Shown piece by piece: positions 12,228 to 22,821 of a DNA stretch of 64,000 nucleotides. Both the position numbers and the translations under genes were made by a program. The first letter of the stretch is position 1; each line of letters starts with the position of its first letter. The notes below the pieces were generated by a model. It worked only from the letters and a program-made list of their open reading frames with translations. It searched no databases and was not told where the DNA came from. The DNA is taken from contig CM055313.2 of NCBI GenBank assembly GCA_029255685.2, forward strand, positions 39,264,079 through 39,328,078, read 5' to 3'. The stretch is from Silene conica. Lineage: Eukaryota; Streptophyta; Magnoliopsida; Caryophyllales; Caryophyllaceae.

Positions 12228-12409
12228 GATCAATAAGTAAACAAATGAGATACTTACCACATGCCGCCATCATAATCAGTAGGATCGAGGTGTAGTCGAC
12301 GTGTAGGCTGAGGCTGACGCTCAGGAGGAACAAACTCGTCCTCGTCACTAGCTCCCGCTCGTCCCTCAAGCTGACGACTACCATCACCTCGTCGTATTCT
12401 GCCCCGCAT
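10743..12409 (-). pseudogene. Transposase_24-type gene of CACTA element, six exons
   Basis: Start codon at 12409, stop at 10743-10745. Exons read from splice signals: 12258-12409, 11977-12100, about 11890-11588, 11367-11471, 11080-11269 and 10743-10981. Phases fit across introns 1, 3, 4 and 5. Exon 1 is charged and low in hydrophobics. Exon 3 has the family-like stretch RPSWIPADIFQ...DPKFKDTSEKN.ANR. The last exon encodes a coiled coil (LQEKAQLRERELETSQRL) and an acidic tail. The proteins of this family accompany the CACTA transposase and are thought to bind DNA. Exon 2 has an in-frame TGA at its tryptophan-rich end, and no acceptor AG is visible before exon 3, so the gene is probably dead, though otherwise well kept. 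Intron 1 contains a long (TA)n run. Confidence 0.75.
12158..12226. repeat. (TA)n microsatellite in intron 1 of the CACTA gene
   Basis: About 34 TA units without interruption, between the donor at 12257 and the acceptor at 12101-12103. The apparent open frames across it are artefacts of the repeat. Confidence 0.9.
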
Positions 12410-12567
12410 ATTATCAAACTAATATAGCAACAATTAGAAAGAAATGTTTTACACAATTAATAACTTGAATAATAAAGGAAATAAGATGATTTCATTGATA
12501 TTAAGCCATACAACATCTACAATAATATCAATAAATACAAGATTATCAAATCTAATAGATATAAGTC

Positions 12568-13170
12568 CTAATCATCATCATCACTTGAAAAATTTATTCC
12601 TACATCCTTACAAAGAGAATATATTATATCTTCATCTTCGTCCCCATCCTCATCCTCATCATCCTCATCCTCTGCCACAATTTGGATGTGTTCTGGTTCC
12701 TCCACAATTTCATCTTCATCTTCTTCTTCTGCTTCAATTGGTGACAGTATTTTTTCACCATTAGTAACATTTTCTTGAAAGAAAGATTCATCAATGGGAG
12801 CATCGACATGTGATCTAGCCTTGCAAATATTCTACTCCGGTTAACATCCACAAGCTTATATTCCTTATGTACTTGCATTCCTCTTTCGGTTCGGAGTTAT
12901 CTAGCCAACTACATTTGAACAAAATGACTTTGTAAGTGTCTTCTGGGCCTGTATATGTCATCTCAACAATTTCGTCAAGGGTCCCATAGTAGTCAGCTCC
13001 TTCAGTGGAACTCACACAAACTCCATTGTTAATTGTGCACTTTTCCAATCTTTTCCTTGAATGAAAGCTCGAAATTTGTAGCCATTGATGGAATAGCGTT
13101 TCCATGTTCTGACTTTTCTTGAGGGACCATTTGCTAAGGCAATTAGAACTGGATCTTCTATATTAATTGA
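12568..13170 (-). pseudogene. TNP2-like CACTA transposase, C-terminal remnant
   Basis: Minus-strand frames contain, in order, ANGPSRKVRTW...INGYKFRAF, then YYGTLDEIVEMTYTG...VILFKCSWLD, then a long acidic tail (EDEDDEDEDGDEDEDI) ending at a stop at 12568-12570. The first two blocks are the signature of the DUF4216 region at the C-terminus of plant TNP2 transposases. The reading frame changes at least twice over 600 bp, so this is a decayed copy. The catalytic Transposase_21 part would lie beyond 13170 and is not present. The transposase would cut and paste CACTA elements in the nucleus. Confidence 0.75.
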
Positions 13171-14425
13171 CACCCGTCATTGAGGGTGCCAAAGATAAAA
13201 TTTATATTCCTAAACTTTAACTATAGATAGTGAAAGTCAGGGTCGAAGCACAAAGAGGTGGGGAATGTTTATTATTCTAGGTTAATGTTTTAGGGTAACA
13301 AATTGGGGGGTTTGTTTGTAATACCCCAATTTATTAAGGAGCCTTTAGCAAGACATCCTCAATAAATAGAGCTGTTACCATCTCGGAATGTCCGAGGTAG
13401 TGAATAACAAAGTAAATCAAACCAAAGTACTTTCTATAAAAACTGATTAAATTTTAAACTTGATATTACAGAACTACGCAACAGAATAACAGTACAACTG
13501 ATGACTATACTATAAGTGATATAATTCTAAGTCGGTCCCAAATCTGCATCTCACATTCCCGTCCCAGCTTCTAGCTCATCCATCTCTTTCCTGTAGAATC
13601 TACTCCCCATTCCGGATCATCGTAGGTGTCACACGAATACACAGGGTCAACCACGAGGTTGAGTAGGAAAACATCAACAAGACATAAATGAACATATAAT
13701 AACTTTCTTCCATCTCCACATCATTCAGTCAACCACTTCACCTCCATCACACCACCCCTTCCATCACACCACACCTTCCATCACACCACACCTTCCATGG
13801 CCATATCACAAGTCCCATATCACAAGACCCATATCACAAGTCCCATTCTCCACAATATACGATAATAATCAAACAATCCACAATACATTCAATATTATTA
13901 AAAGCAGTCTTGTAAAAACATCACACACATATACTTCATGTCAGAACACTACCACAGATATATCCCCTACCTCAATTACGGAACGATCACCGAACAACTG
14001 CTAGCAATGTTCCAAGCGGAAATCGTCACCTAAACATATATTACGTAACAATTAATAAATCTTCCCAAACCCCCATATCACAATGTACACCTACTATAAA
14101 TAGCAAACTTCTACAAGTGGAAAGTTTCCTAAAATGGAAACTATCCCAAAATAGTAACCTTTCTTAAAAAGGAAACTTCCCGACTCGTAAAGTCCCTTAA
14201 ACAAAGCAACATAAGAAATTACAAACTTTACTAATTATAGACTTACTAATTATAGCAAGAAATCAAACGACTTAATATTACTAAATTAGCAACAATAACA
14301 ATACGAGTAATTAATGATAAAACAATGTTCATTAACAAGTATATTAATCATAACAATTGCTAAACATAGATATAACACTAATAATATCACTAATCACAAC
14401 ATTAGTAATATTAATAACATTAACA

Positions 14426-14427
14426 AC

Positions 14428-14481
<54 letters not shown>

Positions 14482-14490
14482 TATTATTAT
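14426..14490. repeat. (AAT)n microsatellite in LTR of Y
   Basis: About twenty AAT units, turning into ATT units so that the run is partly self-complementary. The matching place in the other LTR (about 47147-47200) is shorter and interrupted. Confidence 0.9.
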
Positions 14491-15221
14491 AGTATTAACA
14501 ACACTAATCAACTTAAAGACCAACGACACAACAAACCCACAACTTTCGTCACAACAGCCCGTTACAGCCCCCAAACTCGCCTGACTACCGCATAAAACAC
14601 CCTGCCCAACGCCATTTGCAGACCCTGACCCTCTCTGGTGGCACCACCAGGCTTTCCCTTGAGCCGTGGTGGTTCCAGGGGAGAGTTCAGTGGCCACCGA
14701 CAGCCACCCATAACACCAGACGACTTCTCACAACCCATCATTCCCACGATTACCCTGTTTTCACGCCATTAACTCCCCTAACGAAAACCACCCAAAGAAC
14801 TACCGTGAGGCACCACGAACCACTGCTCTAACCACCACCCAAAACTATGGACTAGCCTCTGCTCATCTATCCCAATTCCCATAAAAAACACAAACAGTAT
14901 AAGGTTCGAATTATATCACAACACTGCGAGTTAAAAAAAAACTCTGATCTGAAAACAATCCAGCGTGAGGACACAGGCGATTAAAACACCATAGATAGCG
15001 GTCCTAGGTGGTCAAAGACGACGCTGCTATGGTCTATAAACAATTAACATACATCTTAGATTAATATTATGTAAGAATCCGAACTGAACACATGACTATA
15101 CGATAGTGAAATCGAGTAGAAAATGGAAGCACAAAAACAGACAAGGTGATGACGCGATGAACATACTTACTTCTCTATGAAAACGAACGACCTTTCATCC
15201 CTTAAACCACCGTGTGAAACT

Positions 15222-15225
15222 CCTC
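15222..15225. other. target-site duplication of the Tekay pair (left)
   Basis: CCTC here and CCTC at 33346-33349 flank the whole three-LTR block. The undisturbed site is visible in the other LTR of Y near 47936 (CTCCTCACTGG), which fixes the junctions exactly. Confidence 0.85.
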
Positions 15226-15759
15226 TGTAAAACCCCTCGCGAAAGCGGAAAAGTAAACACATAAAAGTACTAAAAATGCAGCGGAATTAAAACTTTTTAG
15301 AAGATAAAACCACATGCGAGAAGTCTTAACTGAAACATAAACTGAAACTGAAAACTGAAATGGATAAGTAACAGTTCTAAGTACGGAAATGAAAATATAT
15401 ACATCGCCTGGGATGGAACATCCCTACAGGCACCAAAACGTAAACAACAAAGTCTAAGAGTCTAGCTAAGCGTAAACGGGTAAGTCATCTGATGAATGGA
15501 TCATCACTCGCTAGCTCTCCTGTAACCCTGATCTCCAACCCTGCATGTACCTACATACATGAAAACATGTACGCCACAATCAGTGGGGAGTGACTAGAGT
15601 TCTCCTAGCCACCTTTTGTGACAACACGTAACATATAAAGCAATACAGAATACTCCAACATATAACAACATGTGAAGCATAAACAACTCATCATCTGATC
15701 TCTTACTATCCGGCGATTACCATGCACGGCTCTCAACAAACTTCATAAACAACTAGGAA

Positions 15760-15804
15760 GGAGAGCCGGTTTCCCTACTGGTTACCCAGTCGGGGGGTCT
15801 TTCA
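15760..15804. repeat. bracket hairpin 1 in Tekay LTR
   Basis: GAGAGCCGGTTTCCC...CGGGGGGTCT. A second copy at 16614-16654 stands at the other side of the dyad array and forms better pairs (GAGA/TCTC, CCGGT/ACCGG). Repeated at +7596 and +15192 in the other LTRs, and in the LTR of S. Confidence 0.7.
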
Positions 15805-15944
15805 GTCCCACTATTTATGAAACCGAACAAGAGTCATCCAATGCCTTGGATGATTAAACCACAACTCAATAAACATTCATTAACTCATCTTTATCAATAA
15901 CCATCTCTGATACAAACCAACTCAAGGTAAGAAGACAACATCAG

Positions 15945-16520
15945 CAAGTAAAGGTTCAGCGGTCAACTTAAGACATAACCTATACCAAATTCATTCAGCA
16001 AGTGAAAAGGTTCAGCGGTCAACTTAAGACATAACCTAGACACCAAACAATCATTCAGCAAGCAAGGACTCAGAGGCCAACTTAAGGCATAGACCCGCCA
16101 ATCAGCAAGATACTAGACTCAGCGGCCAACTTAAGGCATAGACTAGCATCCAAAAGCAAAGGACTCAGAGGCCAACTTAAGGCATGTCCCTTCACCACAT
16201 CACAAGGTACAAGACTCAGAGGCCAACTTAAGGCATGTCCTAGCACCAAACATCTACACTCCGGGCAAGGTGTCAATACCTTAGCTATCCCGTTGTGCAG
16301 CTGCTCCACTCGTCAGACTCAGAGGCCAACTTAAGGCATGTTCCAACGCGATCACTATCAAACATGTCTGAACTCAGAGGCCAACTTAAGGCATGTTCCA
16401 GACACGACAAACATACACATATAGGGCTCAGAGGCCAACTTAAGGCATATCCCCATATATGACAAACAACTCACGTATTAAGTTCAGAGGCCAACTTAAG
16501 GCATAACTTAATACGCATCA
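15945..16520. repeat. constant-core / variable-arm dyad array (Tekay LTR)
   Basis: Ten units share the core CAGAGGCCAACTTAAGGCAT (CAGCGGTCAACTTAAGACAT in the first two), spaced 45-110 bp. Many unit flanks pair with each other and differ between units: CGTATTAAGTT with AACTTAATACG (perfect, last unit), CATATAGGG with CCCCATATATG, GTCTGAAC with GTTCCAGAC, AGGTT with AACCT. Further copies lie at 23541-24116 and 31137-31712. A 75-codon open frame across it is a repeat artefact. Confidence 0.85.
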
Positions 16521-16802
16521 ATACAATATCAATCAAAGTTTATGAACTAACCATCAATTCTACTTTTCTTATCCTCTAATCACCACTTAATTGACCCCGA
16601 GAACTAAGTTAAGGGAGAGCCGGTTTCCCTTTCGGTTGCCCGACCGGGGGGTCTCTATCCTCACTCCATTCCCGAACCCAATATAGTGTTGCCCGTACAT
16701 CGGGGACCTCAAATACATGTCACAAGTATACAAAACGAGTTTCAATCAAAACCGATTAACCGTTTAAAAGTTATGAACGAAAAACTAATAAACAACATTC
16801 AG

Positions 16803-17203
16803 GGGTCCCCAGCCGGTCGGCAGGCAGCCGGTCGGCCGGCTGGTGACCTCTCCCCTTTCACTTTCCTTCAAAACCGAGAAATAACAAGAAAGGGTTCCCA
16901 GCCGGTCGGCAGGCAGCCGGTCGGCCGGCTGGGAAGACCTTCCCAAAGCCTACAAAACAACTCGCATCCAATCCCATATGTACCCTCAGCCGGCTGGCAG
17001 GCGGCCGGTCTGCCGGCTGAGGTCCCCTTCTACTTAGGTCTTCGCAAAGTTACTCAAGACAAAACGACTACCAGCCGGTCGGCAGGCAGCCGGTCGGCCG
17101 GCTGGCAGTCCTAGGCCAATTTCCACAAAAACTCGAAAATTCACCAGATGCTCTCCCAGCCGGTCGACCGGCGGCCGGTCGGTCGACCGGCTCAGAGAGC
17201 CTG
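16803..17203. repeat. GC-rich dyad series (Tekay LTR)
   Basis: Five blocks starting near 16811, 16900, 16988, 17073 and 17158, each an AGCCGG...CCGGCT palindrome of about 32 bp. The next outer bases differ between blocks and several pair within a block (CCC/GGG, CTC/GAG, CC/GG). Copies at 24399-24799 and 31995-32395. The surrounding DNA is AT-rich, so these are GC islands inside the LTR. Confidence 0.85.
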
Positions 17204-18153
17204 TCACGCAAAAACGCATTTTCCAAATACTTCTAAATCTCCACAAATCGATGCCCAAACTTCACAATTGCTACAATATAAGTTTACCCATCATTATTAA
17301 ACATTCAATACTACTTCCTAGCAGCACGAAATTCCCATAACAATCCTTAAGACGGTCAAAACAAGTATCCGTCGCAAACATGAGATTTTCCATCAAAACA
17401 ACATATGAGCATATAAGCCTTAACAAGCATAAATTCATCAAAGTAAAGCATTCCTAAGCATGTTACTACAACTCTTGATCATCAAACATTAACAAAAACA
17501 GAAATCAAGTCAAGAATCACATCAATATGCTAATATACACATAAAGGCCGAGTTTCTCATTATCGTCACCTTAAAGCTTATTCCGGCAAGTGATCCTCCT
17601 CTACCACGTAAGAGTCCACGTCGGGATCGTCAAGACCAACCCCTACAATAAAGAAAACGGTTTAAGAACACCAAAAACGAATTATAGGAGAACAGGCCGA
17701 ATTTTAAAGGTTGACGAAACGAAAATTGAAAGTGATGGATGTCTTGGAAATCGAACGAGGATTCCGAAAATGTACTTACTTTCGCGATTCGATGAACGGA
17801 TGATGGAGAAAACTCGAAAAGAAGGAAGGGTTTTATGGAGGTTTTGAGAGATTTAAAGTTACAGTGAAATGAAACTTGAGGGAGAAGAAGATGTCGACAT
17901 ATGGGGTTTATAAGGTACAAGTGGGTCCTTTCCGAATAATTAAATGGAACGGACTTTTAAACGGATATGGAACGAGTACTTGAGTCGGATATTTAATTAT
18001 GCCAAGTTGTATTCGTCTTAAGAACTGGAGGTTCTTAAGGCGGATCTTATTTATTTATAAAAATTTCCGAATTAAATTATTAAAATGTTATTTTATTATT
18101 TAAAATAATTAAAATCGCTTAAATTAGGTTTTACGAAAATACGGGATGTTACA

Positions 18154-18166
18154 ATCACCCCAACTT
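18154..18166 (-). other. polypurine tract, Tekay unit A
   Basis: Minus strand AAGTTGGGGTGAT directly before the 3' LTR; it would prime plus-strand DNA synthesis. It follows a GTTTCGAGGACGAAAC inverted repeat. Unit B has the same tract at 25750-25762. Confidence 0.75.
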
Positions 18167-18218
18167 CAAAAAGTTTCGTCCTCGAAACTCGAACGGACAT
18201 AAATCTATATACTATACC

Positions 18219-21200
18219 TCAATCAAATAAGAAAGGATGCGCAGCACGCATCGATGCCTCAGTCTCCCAAGTCTGCTCCTCGACCTCGCCGCAACGCCAT
18301 AGGATCTTCACCAAGGGCACCACCTTGCTCCTAAGCTTCCTCTCCTGTCGGTCAAGGATCTTCACGGGACGCTCCTCGAAAGCAAGACTCGGCTCCAGGT
18401 TCTCAATCTCTTTAGGCAAAACGTGACTCGGGTCACTAATGTATCTGCGGAGCTGGGAAACGTGAAAAACGTTATGAACCTTGCCCAAGCTAGGAGGCAA
18501 GTCCAAACGATAAGCTACGGCACCAATCTTCTTTGCGATCACAAAAGGTCCAATGTACTTAGGGCTTAGCTTGCCCTTAACGCCAAACCTTTTGACACCT
18601 TTCAACGGAGACACCCTCAAAAAGACACTGTCGCCCTCCTCGAACTCTAAGGGCCTACGACGGACATCTGCATAGGACTTCTGCCGGTCCTGAGCGGCTT
18701 TCATCCTATTCCTAATGAGCTGTACACGGTCAATGGTCTCAGCTAGCTGATCAGGTCCAAGGTCACGAACATCACTAGCCTGATCCCAACAAATAGGGCT
18801 ACGGCACTTCCTGCCATAAAGAGCCTCGTACGGAGCCATACCAATGGAAGCATGATAACTGTTGTTGTAAGAAAACTCTACCAACGGCAAACTCTGCTCC
18901 CAAGAACTCTGAAAATCGAGGGCACAAGCGCGGAGCAAATCCTCAAGTGTCTGTATCGTCCTCTCGGACTGACCATCGGTCGCAGCATGAAAAGCTGTGC
19001 TCATCAACAAACGGCTACCCATAGCCTCCTGCAAGGCCTTCCAGAACCTGGAACAAAACCTCGGATCACGATCTGAAACTATCTCTCTCGGCACACCGTG
19101 ATATCGGACTATCTCAGCAATATAAGCCCTGGCTAAACGATCCATGTCCCACGTCTCTCTGATCGGCACGAATCTGGCACACTTAGTTAGACGATCAACA
19201 ATAACCCAAATCGCATCTTTGCCTCCCACGGTCTTAGGCAAAGCGGTGACAAAATCCATAGATATGCACTCCCACTTCCACTGAGGAATGGGAAGCGGCT
19301 GTAGCAAACCACCAGGTCTCCTATGCTCTATCTTGACTTGTTGACAAGTCAAGCACCTACTAACATAATCCAAGATCTCTTTCTTCATACCAGGCCACCA
19401 AAACATAAGCCTCAAATCCTTGTGCATCTTCTCTCCACCTGGATGAACGGAATACGGTGACAAATGAGCCTCATCAAGAACCCTCTTCCTCAAATCTGGC
19501 ACATCAGGGACATACATCCTACCACGGAACTTAAGGAAACCATCAGCATCTATCACCAAGTCGGGTGCAACACCACTCGAAATCTTAGCCTCGAACTTCT
19601 TGAAGTCGGCATCTAAAGGCAAACTCTGGCGAATCTCCCAATATAAAGACGGCTCGGCAGTCATAGCAGATAACCAATCAAAACCACTACCCACCATCTC
19701 TAATCTCAGCTTCCGGAACTCGGAACACAACTCATCGGGCAATACTCTCATGGCACTCATCGAGTGAGAAGTCTTGCGGCTAAGCGCATCAGCAACTACA
19801 TTGGCTTTTCCCTCATGATATAACAACTCGATGTCGTAATCCTTCACCAACTCTAGCCAACGTCTCTGTCTCATGTTAAGGTCTTTCTGAGTGAAAATGT
19901 ACTTTAAGCTCTTATGATCGGTGAAAATGCGGCAATGAGATCCCATCAGGTAATGACGCCACATCTTCAAGGCATGAACAACTGCGGCTAACTCCAAATC
20001 ATGAGTCGCATAGTTCACCTCGTGAACTCTCAACTGTCTAGATGAATATGCTATCACCTTACCACTCTGCATCAGTACACACCCAAGTCCTAACATCGAA
20101 GCATCGCAATATACATCAAAGTCCACTCCGATCTCTGGCAAAGCTAACACTGGGGCGGAAGTCAATCTGGTCTTCAACTCCTGGAAGGAACTCTCACACT
20201 TGTCGGTCCACACAAATTTGGCTTCTTTCTTCAGCAACTGAGTCATCGGTCGAGCCAATCTCGAAAAATCCTCAACAAATCTACGATAGTAACCAGCCAA
20301 ACCCAAAAAGCTACGGATCTCTCCCACATCCTTGGGACTCTCCCAATCAACTACATCCTCTATCTTTGCGGGATCAACCATCACACCCTCGCTGGATATC
20401 ACATGTCCTAAAAAGGCAACCTTCGAGAGCCAAAATTCACACTTTGAAAACTTTGCGAACCACTTCTGCTTGCGCAGAATCCCTAGAATCAATCGAAGAT
20501 GCTCAGCATGTTCCTCATCGGTCTTCGAATATATCAAGATGTCATCAATGAAAACCACTACACATGTGTCCAAATACTCGCTGAAGGTACGGTTCATCTG
20601 ATCCATGAAAATAGCCGGTGCATTAGTCAACCCAAAAGGCATGACTACAAACTCAAAATGCCCATATCTGGTACGAAAAGCAGTCTTTGCAATATCAGCC
20701 TCTCTCACTGGAATCTGATGATAACCCGATCGAAGATCAATCTTAGAAAACCTCGAAGCACCTCTCAACTGATCAAACAAATCATCAATCCTAGGCAAAG
20801 GATATCTGTTCTTCACGGTCACTCGGTTCAACTCTCTATAGTCAATGCAAAGTCTCATGGAACCATCTTTCTTCTTAACGAACAAAACAGGAGCACCCCA
20901 CGGAGAAGCACTAGGTCTAATGAAACCTTTCTCGATCATCTCTTCCAATTGCTGCTTCAACTCTTTCAACTCTGGCGGAGCCATACGGTAAGGAGCTTTG
21001 GAAATCGGTCCGGTACCTGGAACAAGCTCAATGGTAAACTCCACATCTCTCTCTGGCGGTATCCCTGGCAAGTCATCTGGGAACACATCTGGATACTCAC
21101 AAACAATGGCTACATCTTCAAGCTTCGGTAGCGATGGTTTAGCAGCTGTAACAACACACAGGAAGGCTTGGCAACCCTTCCTAAGAAGATGAGATGCTTT

Positions 21201-22655
21201 CATCGAGGAAATCACTCGGACACCCTTTTGAGGGCGAGTTCCCCTATAGGAAACACGAACTCCTGAAGAACTCCTCAAGCAGATTTTCTGGTCGCGACAC
21301 TCGAAGCGAGCATGGTATCGCGATAACCAATCCATACCGAGGATAATGTCAAACTCCTCGAGAGGAAATCTCAGTAAGTCCGCTGGAAATGTGGCTTGAC
21401 CAATAACAATAGGAACATCCCTATGGGACGATGAGCAGGCAAATACGTCTCCAGAAGGTAAGGAAATGGAAGTCTCCTCAACCAACGAAGACTCAAGAGC
21501 TAGACGATCGGCGAACTGAGTCGATATAAATGATAAAGAAGCTCCAGTGTCGAACAAAATAAGGCACTCAGCGCCAAGTACAGAAAATATACCAGCCACA
21601 ATATCCGGATGAGCCTCAGCCTCAGCCCTAGTCATCACAAAAATCTTCCCTTTCGGCTTCCCTCCTCTGGTAGCTGCAGCAGCAGTGGCAGCCTTGCCCA
21701 ATGCGGTGTTTCTCTCAGGACACTCAAAGGATCTATGCCCAAGTCCGTTGCATGTATAGCACTTGAAAGCATTCTTGAAACAGTCGAACCCTGGGTGAGG
21801 TGGTTTACCACAACGGTGGCAAACGCTAGCAGCTGTGTCGGTGTGAACAATGGTCTTGGGAATCGGAGCAGTGAATCTCTCGAATCGCTTCTTCTGGGAA
21901 GAAGGCGATGAAGCAGTAGGAACGAAAGGTCTCTTCCCCTGGTACACAGACCTCTGGTGAGAAGTGAAACTGGGAGTAGCGGCACGAGTCTCAGCATCAA
22001 TAGCACGAATGGAACTCTCGGCCCAAATAGCATCGTCATACACCTCCACAAAAGAAGTAGAGTCACGACGAACCATGCTCTCAATCCTCGGCCCTAGCTT
22101 CCCACGGTAGAAATATACCCTCTCAGCCTCATCACGAACAAATCTCGATGCAAAGTGAGCTAACTGGTTGAACTTGTCAGTAAACTCCTGGACGGTCATC
22201 TTGCCTTGCTTCAAATCCATAAACTCTTTCAACCTCTGCGATCTCAACTCCTTGGGATAAAACCTCGCCTCTAGTCTGTCTTTGAAAGCCTCCCAATCAA
22301 ACAACGGGTCAAGAATAGCGGTAGGTCCAGCCAATGCCCACCAACGGTCAGCCTCCAATGTCAGGAAGTGAGCGGCTAAACGCACTCTATCCTCCCTAAC
22401 GAGTGAGTATAAGGTGAAGCTCTTCTCCATCTCTCTAAACCACTCTGTAAGGGCTACTGGGTCAGCCTCGCCTCCGTAGGTCCTAACATGGCTTCGGGAC
22501 ATCTGAGAAGCAATCCAGGAGAACCTACCCGGACGATTAGTCTCGCCGCCCGGCGGTGGAGGAGGTGGAACATTCTCCGCTTGCTGTCTCTGAGTCTCAA
22601 GCAAATGCTGAATTGCTTGAAGAACGATGTTATCAGCAGCTCTAGGTCTCACCAT
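18219..22655 (-). CDS. Tekay Gag-Pol polyprotein, unit A
   Basis: One open frame of 1478 codons. Order: Gag core (about 40-200), zinc knuckle ([14 protein letters not shown]...[14 protein letters not shown], about 280-315), aspartic protease (FDTGAS near 368), reverse transcriptase ([18 protein letters not shown], then [11 protein letters not shown] near 702), RNase H ([25 protein letters not shown]), integrase (zinc region ending CLTCQQVK, catalytic [11 protein letters not shown] and [16 protein letters not shown]), and a C-terminal GPF/chromodomain part ([24 protein letters not shown]...WETE). Gag makes the particle; Pol copies RNA to DNA and integrates it, with the chromodomain guiding it to chromatin. 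The single-frame layout and the chromodomain fit the Tekay clade. It looks whole. The first ATG (MVRPRAADN) is 153 bases from the primer site. Confidence 0.93.
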   Translation of the reverse strand: MVRPRAADNIVLQAIQHLLETQRQQAENVPPPPPPGGETNRPGRFSWIASQMSRSHVRTYGGEADPVALTEWFREMEKSFTLYSLVREDRVRLAAHFLTLEADRWWALAGPTAILDPLFDWEAFKDRLEARFYPKELRSQRLKEFMDLKQGKMTVQEFTDKFNQLAHFASRFVRDEAERVYFYRGKLGPRIESMVRRDSTSFVEVYDDAIWAESSIRAIDAETRAATPSFTSHQRSVYQGKRPFVPTASSPSSQKKRFERFTAPIPKTIVHTDTAASVCHRCGKPPHPGFDCFKNAFKCYTCNGLGHRSFECPERNTALGKAATAAAATRGGKPKGKIFVMTRAEAEAHPDIVAGIFSVLGAECLILFDTGASLSFISTQFADRLALESSLVEETSISLPSGDVFACSSSHRDVPIVIGQATFPADLLRFPLEEFDIILGMDWLSRYHARFECRDQKICLRSSSGVRVSYRGTRPQKGVRVISSMKASHLLRKGCQAFLCVVTAAKPSLPKLEDVAIVCEYPDVFPDDLPGIPPERDVEFTIELVPGTGPISKAPYRMAPPELKELKQQLEEMIEKGFIRPSASPWGAPVLFVKKKDGSMRLCIDYRELNRVTVKNRYPLPRIDDLFDQLRGASRFSKIDLRSGYHQIPVREADIAKTAFRTRYGHFEFVVMPFGLTNAPAIFMDQMNRTFSEYLDTCVVVFIDDILIYSKTDEEHAEHLRLILGILRKQKWFAKFSKCEFWLSKVAFLGHVISSEGVMVDPAKIEDVVDWESPKDVGEIRSFLGLAGYYRRFVEDFSRLARPMTQLLKKEAKFVWTDKCESSFQELKTRLTSAPVLALPEIGVDFDVYCDASMLGLGCVLMQSGKVIAYSSRQLRVHEVNYATHDLELAAVVHALKMWRHYLMGSHCRIFTDHKSLKYIFTQKDLNMRQRRWLELVKDYDIELLYHEGKANVVADALSRKTSHSMSAMRVLPDELCSEFRKLRLEMVGSGFDWLSAMTAEPSLYWEIRQSLPLDADFKKFEAKISSGVAPDLVIDADGFLKFRGRMYVPDVPDLRKRVLDEAHLSPYSVHPGGEKMHKDLRLMFWWPGMKKEILDYVSRCLTCQQVKIEHRRPGGLLQPLPIPQWKWECISMDFVTALPKTVGGKDAIWVIVDRLTKCARFVPIRETWDMDRLARAYIAEIVRYHGVPREIVSDRDPRFCSRFWKALQEAMGSRLLMSTAFHAATDGQSERTIQTLEDLLRACALDFQSSWEQSLPLVEFSYNNSYHASIGMAPYEALYGRKCRSPICWDQASDVRDLGPDQLAETIDRVQLIRNRMKAAQDRQKSYADVRRRPLEFEEGDSVFLRVSPLKGVKRFGVKGKLSPKYIGPFVIAKKIGAVAYRLDLPPSLGKVHNVFHVSQLRRYISDPSHVLPKEIENLEPSLAFEERPVKILDRQERKLRSKVVPLVKILWRCGEVEEQTWETEASMRAAHPFLFD

Positions 22656-22807
22656 CCTTCAAAAGAGAAAATAAGGATTAGCTTAGCAATTAGCAATCAC
22701 AAATAGACTACAAAATAAGTCCTTAAATCTACCCATCTCTCATTCATTATTTGTTTATTTGGTCAAGTTAAGGTTGGGGGTCACATGAGTGCGTCGGGAG
22801 CAATAAT

Positions 22808-22819
22808 GCTCTGATACCA
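22808..22819 (-). other. primer-binding site, Tekay unit A
   Basis: TGGTATCAGAGC on the minus strand, two bases inside the LTR, complementary to the 3' end of plant initiator tRNA-Met. Unit B has it at 30404-30415. Confidence 0.9.
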
Positions 22820-22821
22820 AC

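Larger units (their letters stand above)
10533..13316 (-). mobile_element. CACTA (En/Spm) transposon remains
   Basis: Two adjacent minus-strand gene remains typical of plant CACTA elements: the C-terminal part of a TNP2-like transposase (DUF4216-type) followed by a spliced Transposase_24-type gene. This gene order is normal for the superfamily. No CACTA terminal repeat was seen at either side; the retroelements at 10532 and 13317 may have removed or separated the ends. 13171-13316 could not be assigned. Confidence 0.7.
13317..15225 (-). repeat. 3' LTR of Y, first part
   Basis: Matches 46043-47935 almost base for base. Contains GTCCCATATCACAA minisatellite units (13801-13850), a TTCCATCACACCACACC triplication (about 13740-13800) and an (AAT)n run (14426-14490). 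The open frames over the AAT run are repeat artefacts. It stops at the target duplication of the Tekay pair. Confidence 0.9.
15226..18153 (-). repeat. Tekay LTR, copy a
   Basis: TGTAAAACCCC...GGATGTTACA on the plus strand. It carries the constant-core dyad array (15945-16520) between two bracket hairpins, then the GC-rich dyad series. It differs from copies b and c at about two positions. Confidence 0.93.

Noticed and set aside
12133-12456. Poly-(Ile-Tyr) frames on the minus strand
   Set aside because: Artefacts of the (TA)n intron; the true exon reads in another frame (12258-12409).
13171-13316. Stretch with GACACCCGTCATTGAGGGTG that recalls leader regions of other plant retroelements
   Set aside because: Too short and without a primer site, tract or coding sequence; I cannot assign it.
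14314-14697. Open frames with poly-Asn or poly-Ile tracts (also at 47038-47406)
   Set aside because: They are translations of the (AAT)n run in the LTR of Y; outside the run nothing is conserved.
16082-16309. 75-codon minus-strand frame repeated in all three Tekay LTRs
   Set aside because: It exists three times only because the LTR does. It lies in the hairpin array and its repeats (GHALSWPLSP...) mirror the DNA repeats.
20042-21131. Plus-strand frames of 169 and 210 codons inside the Tekay body
   Set aside because: They are antisense shadows of the pol frame and carry no domain of their own.
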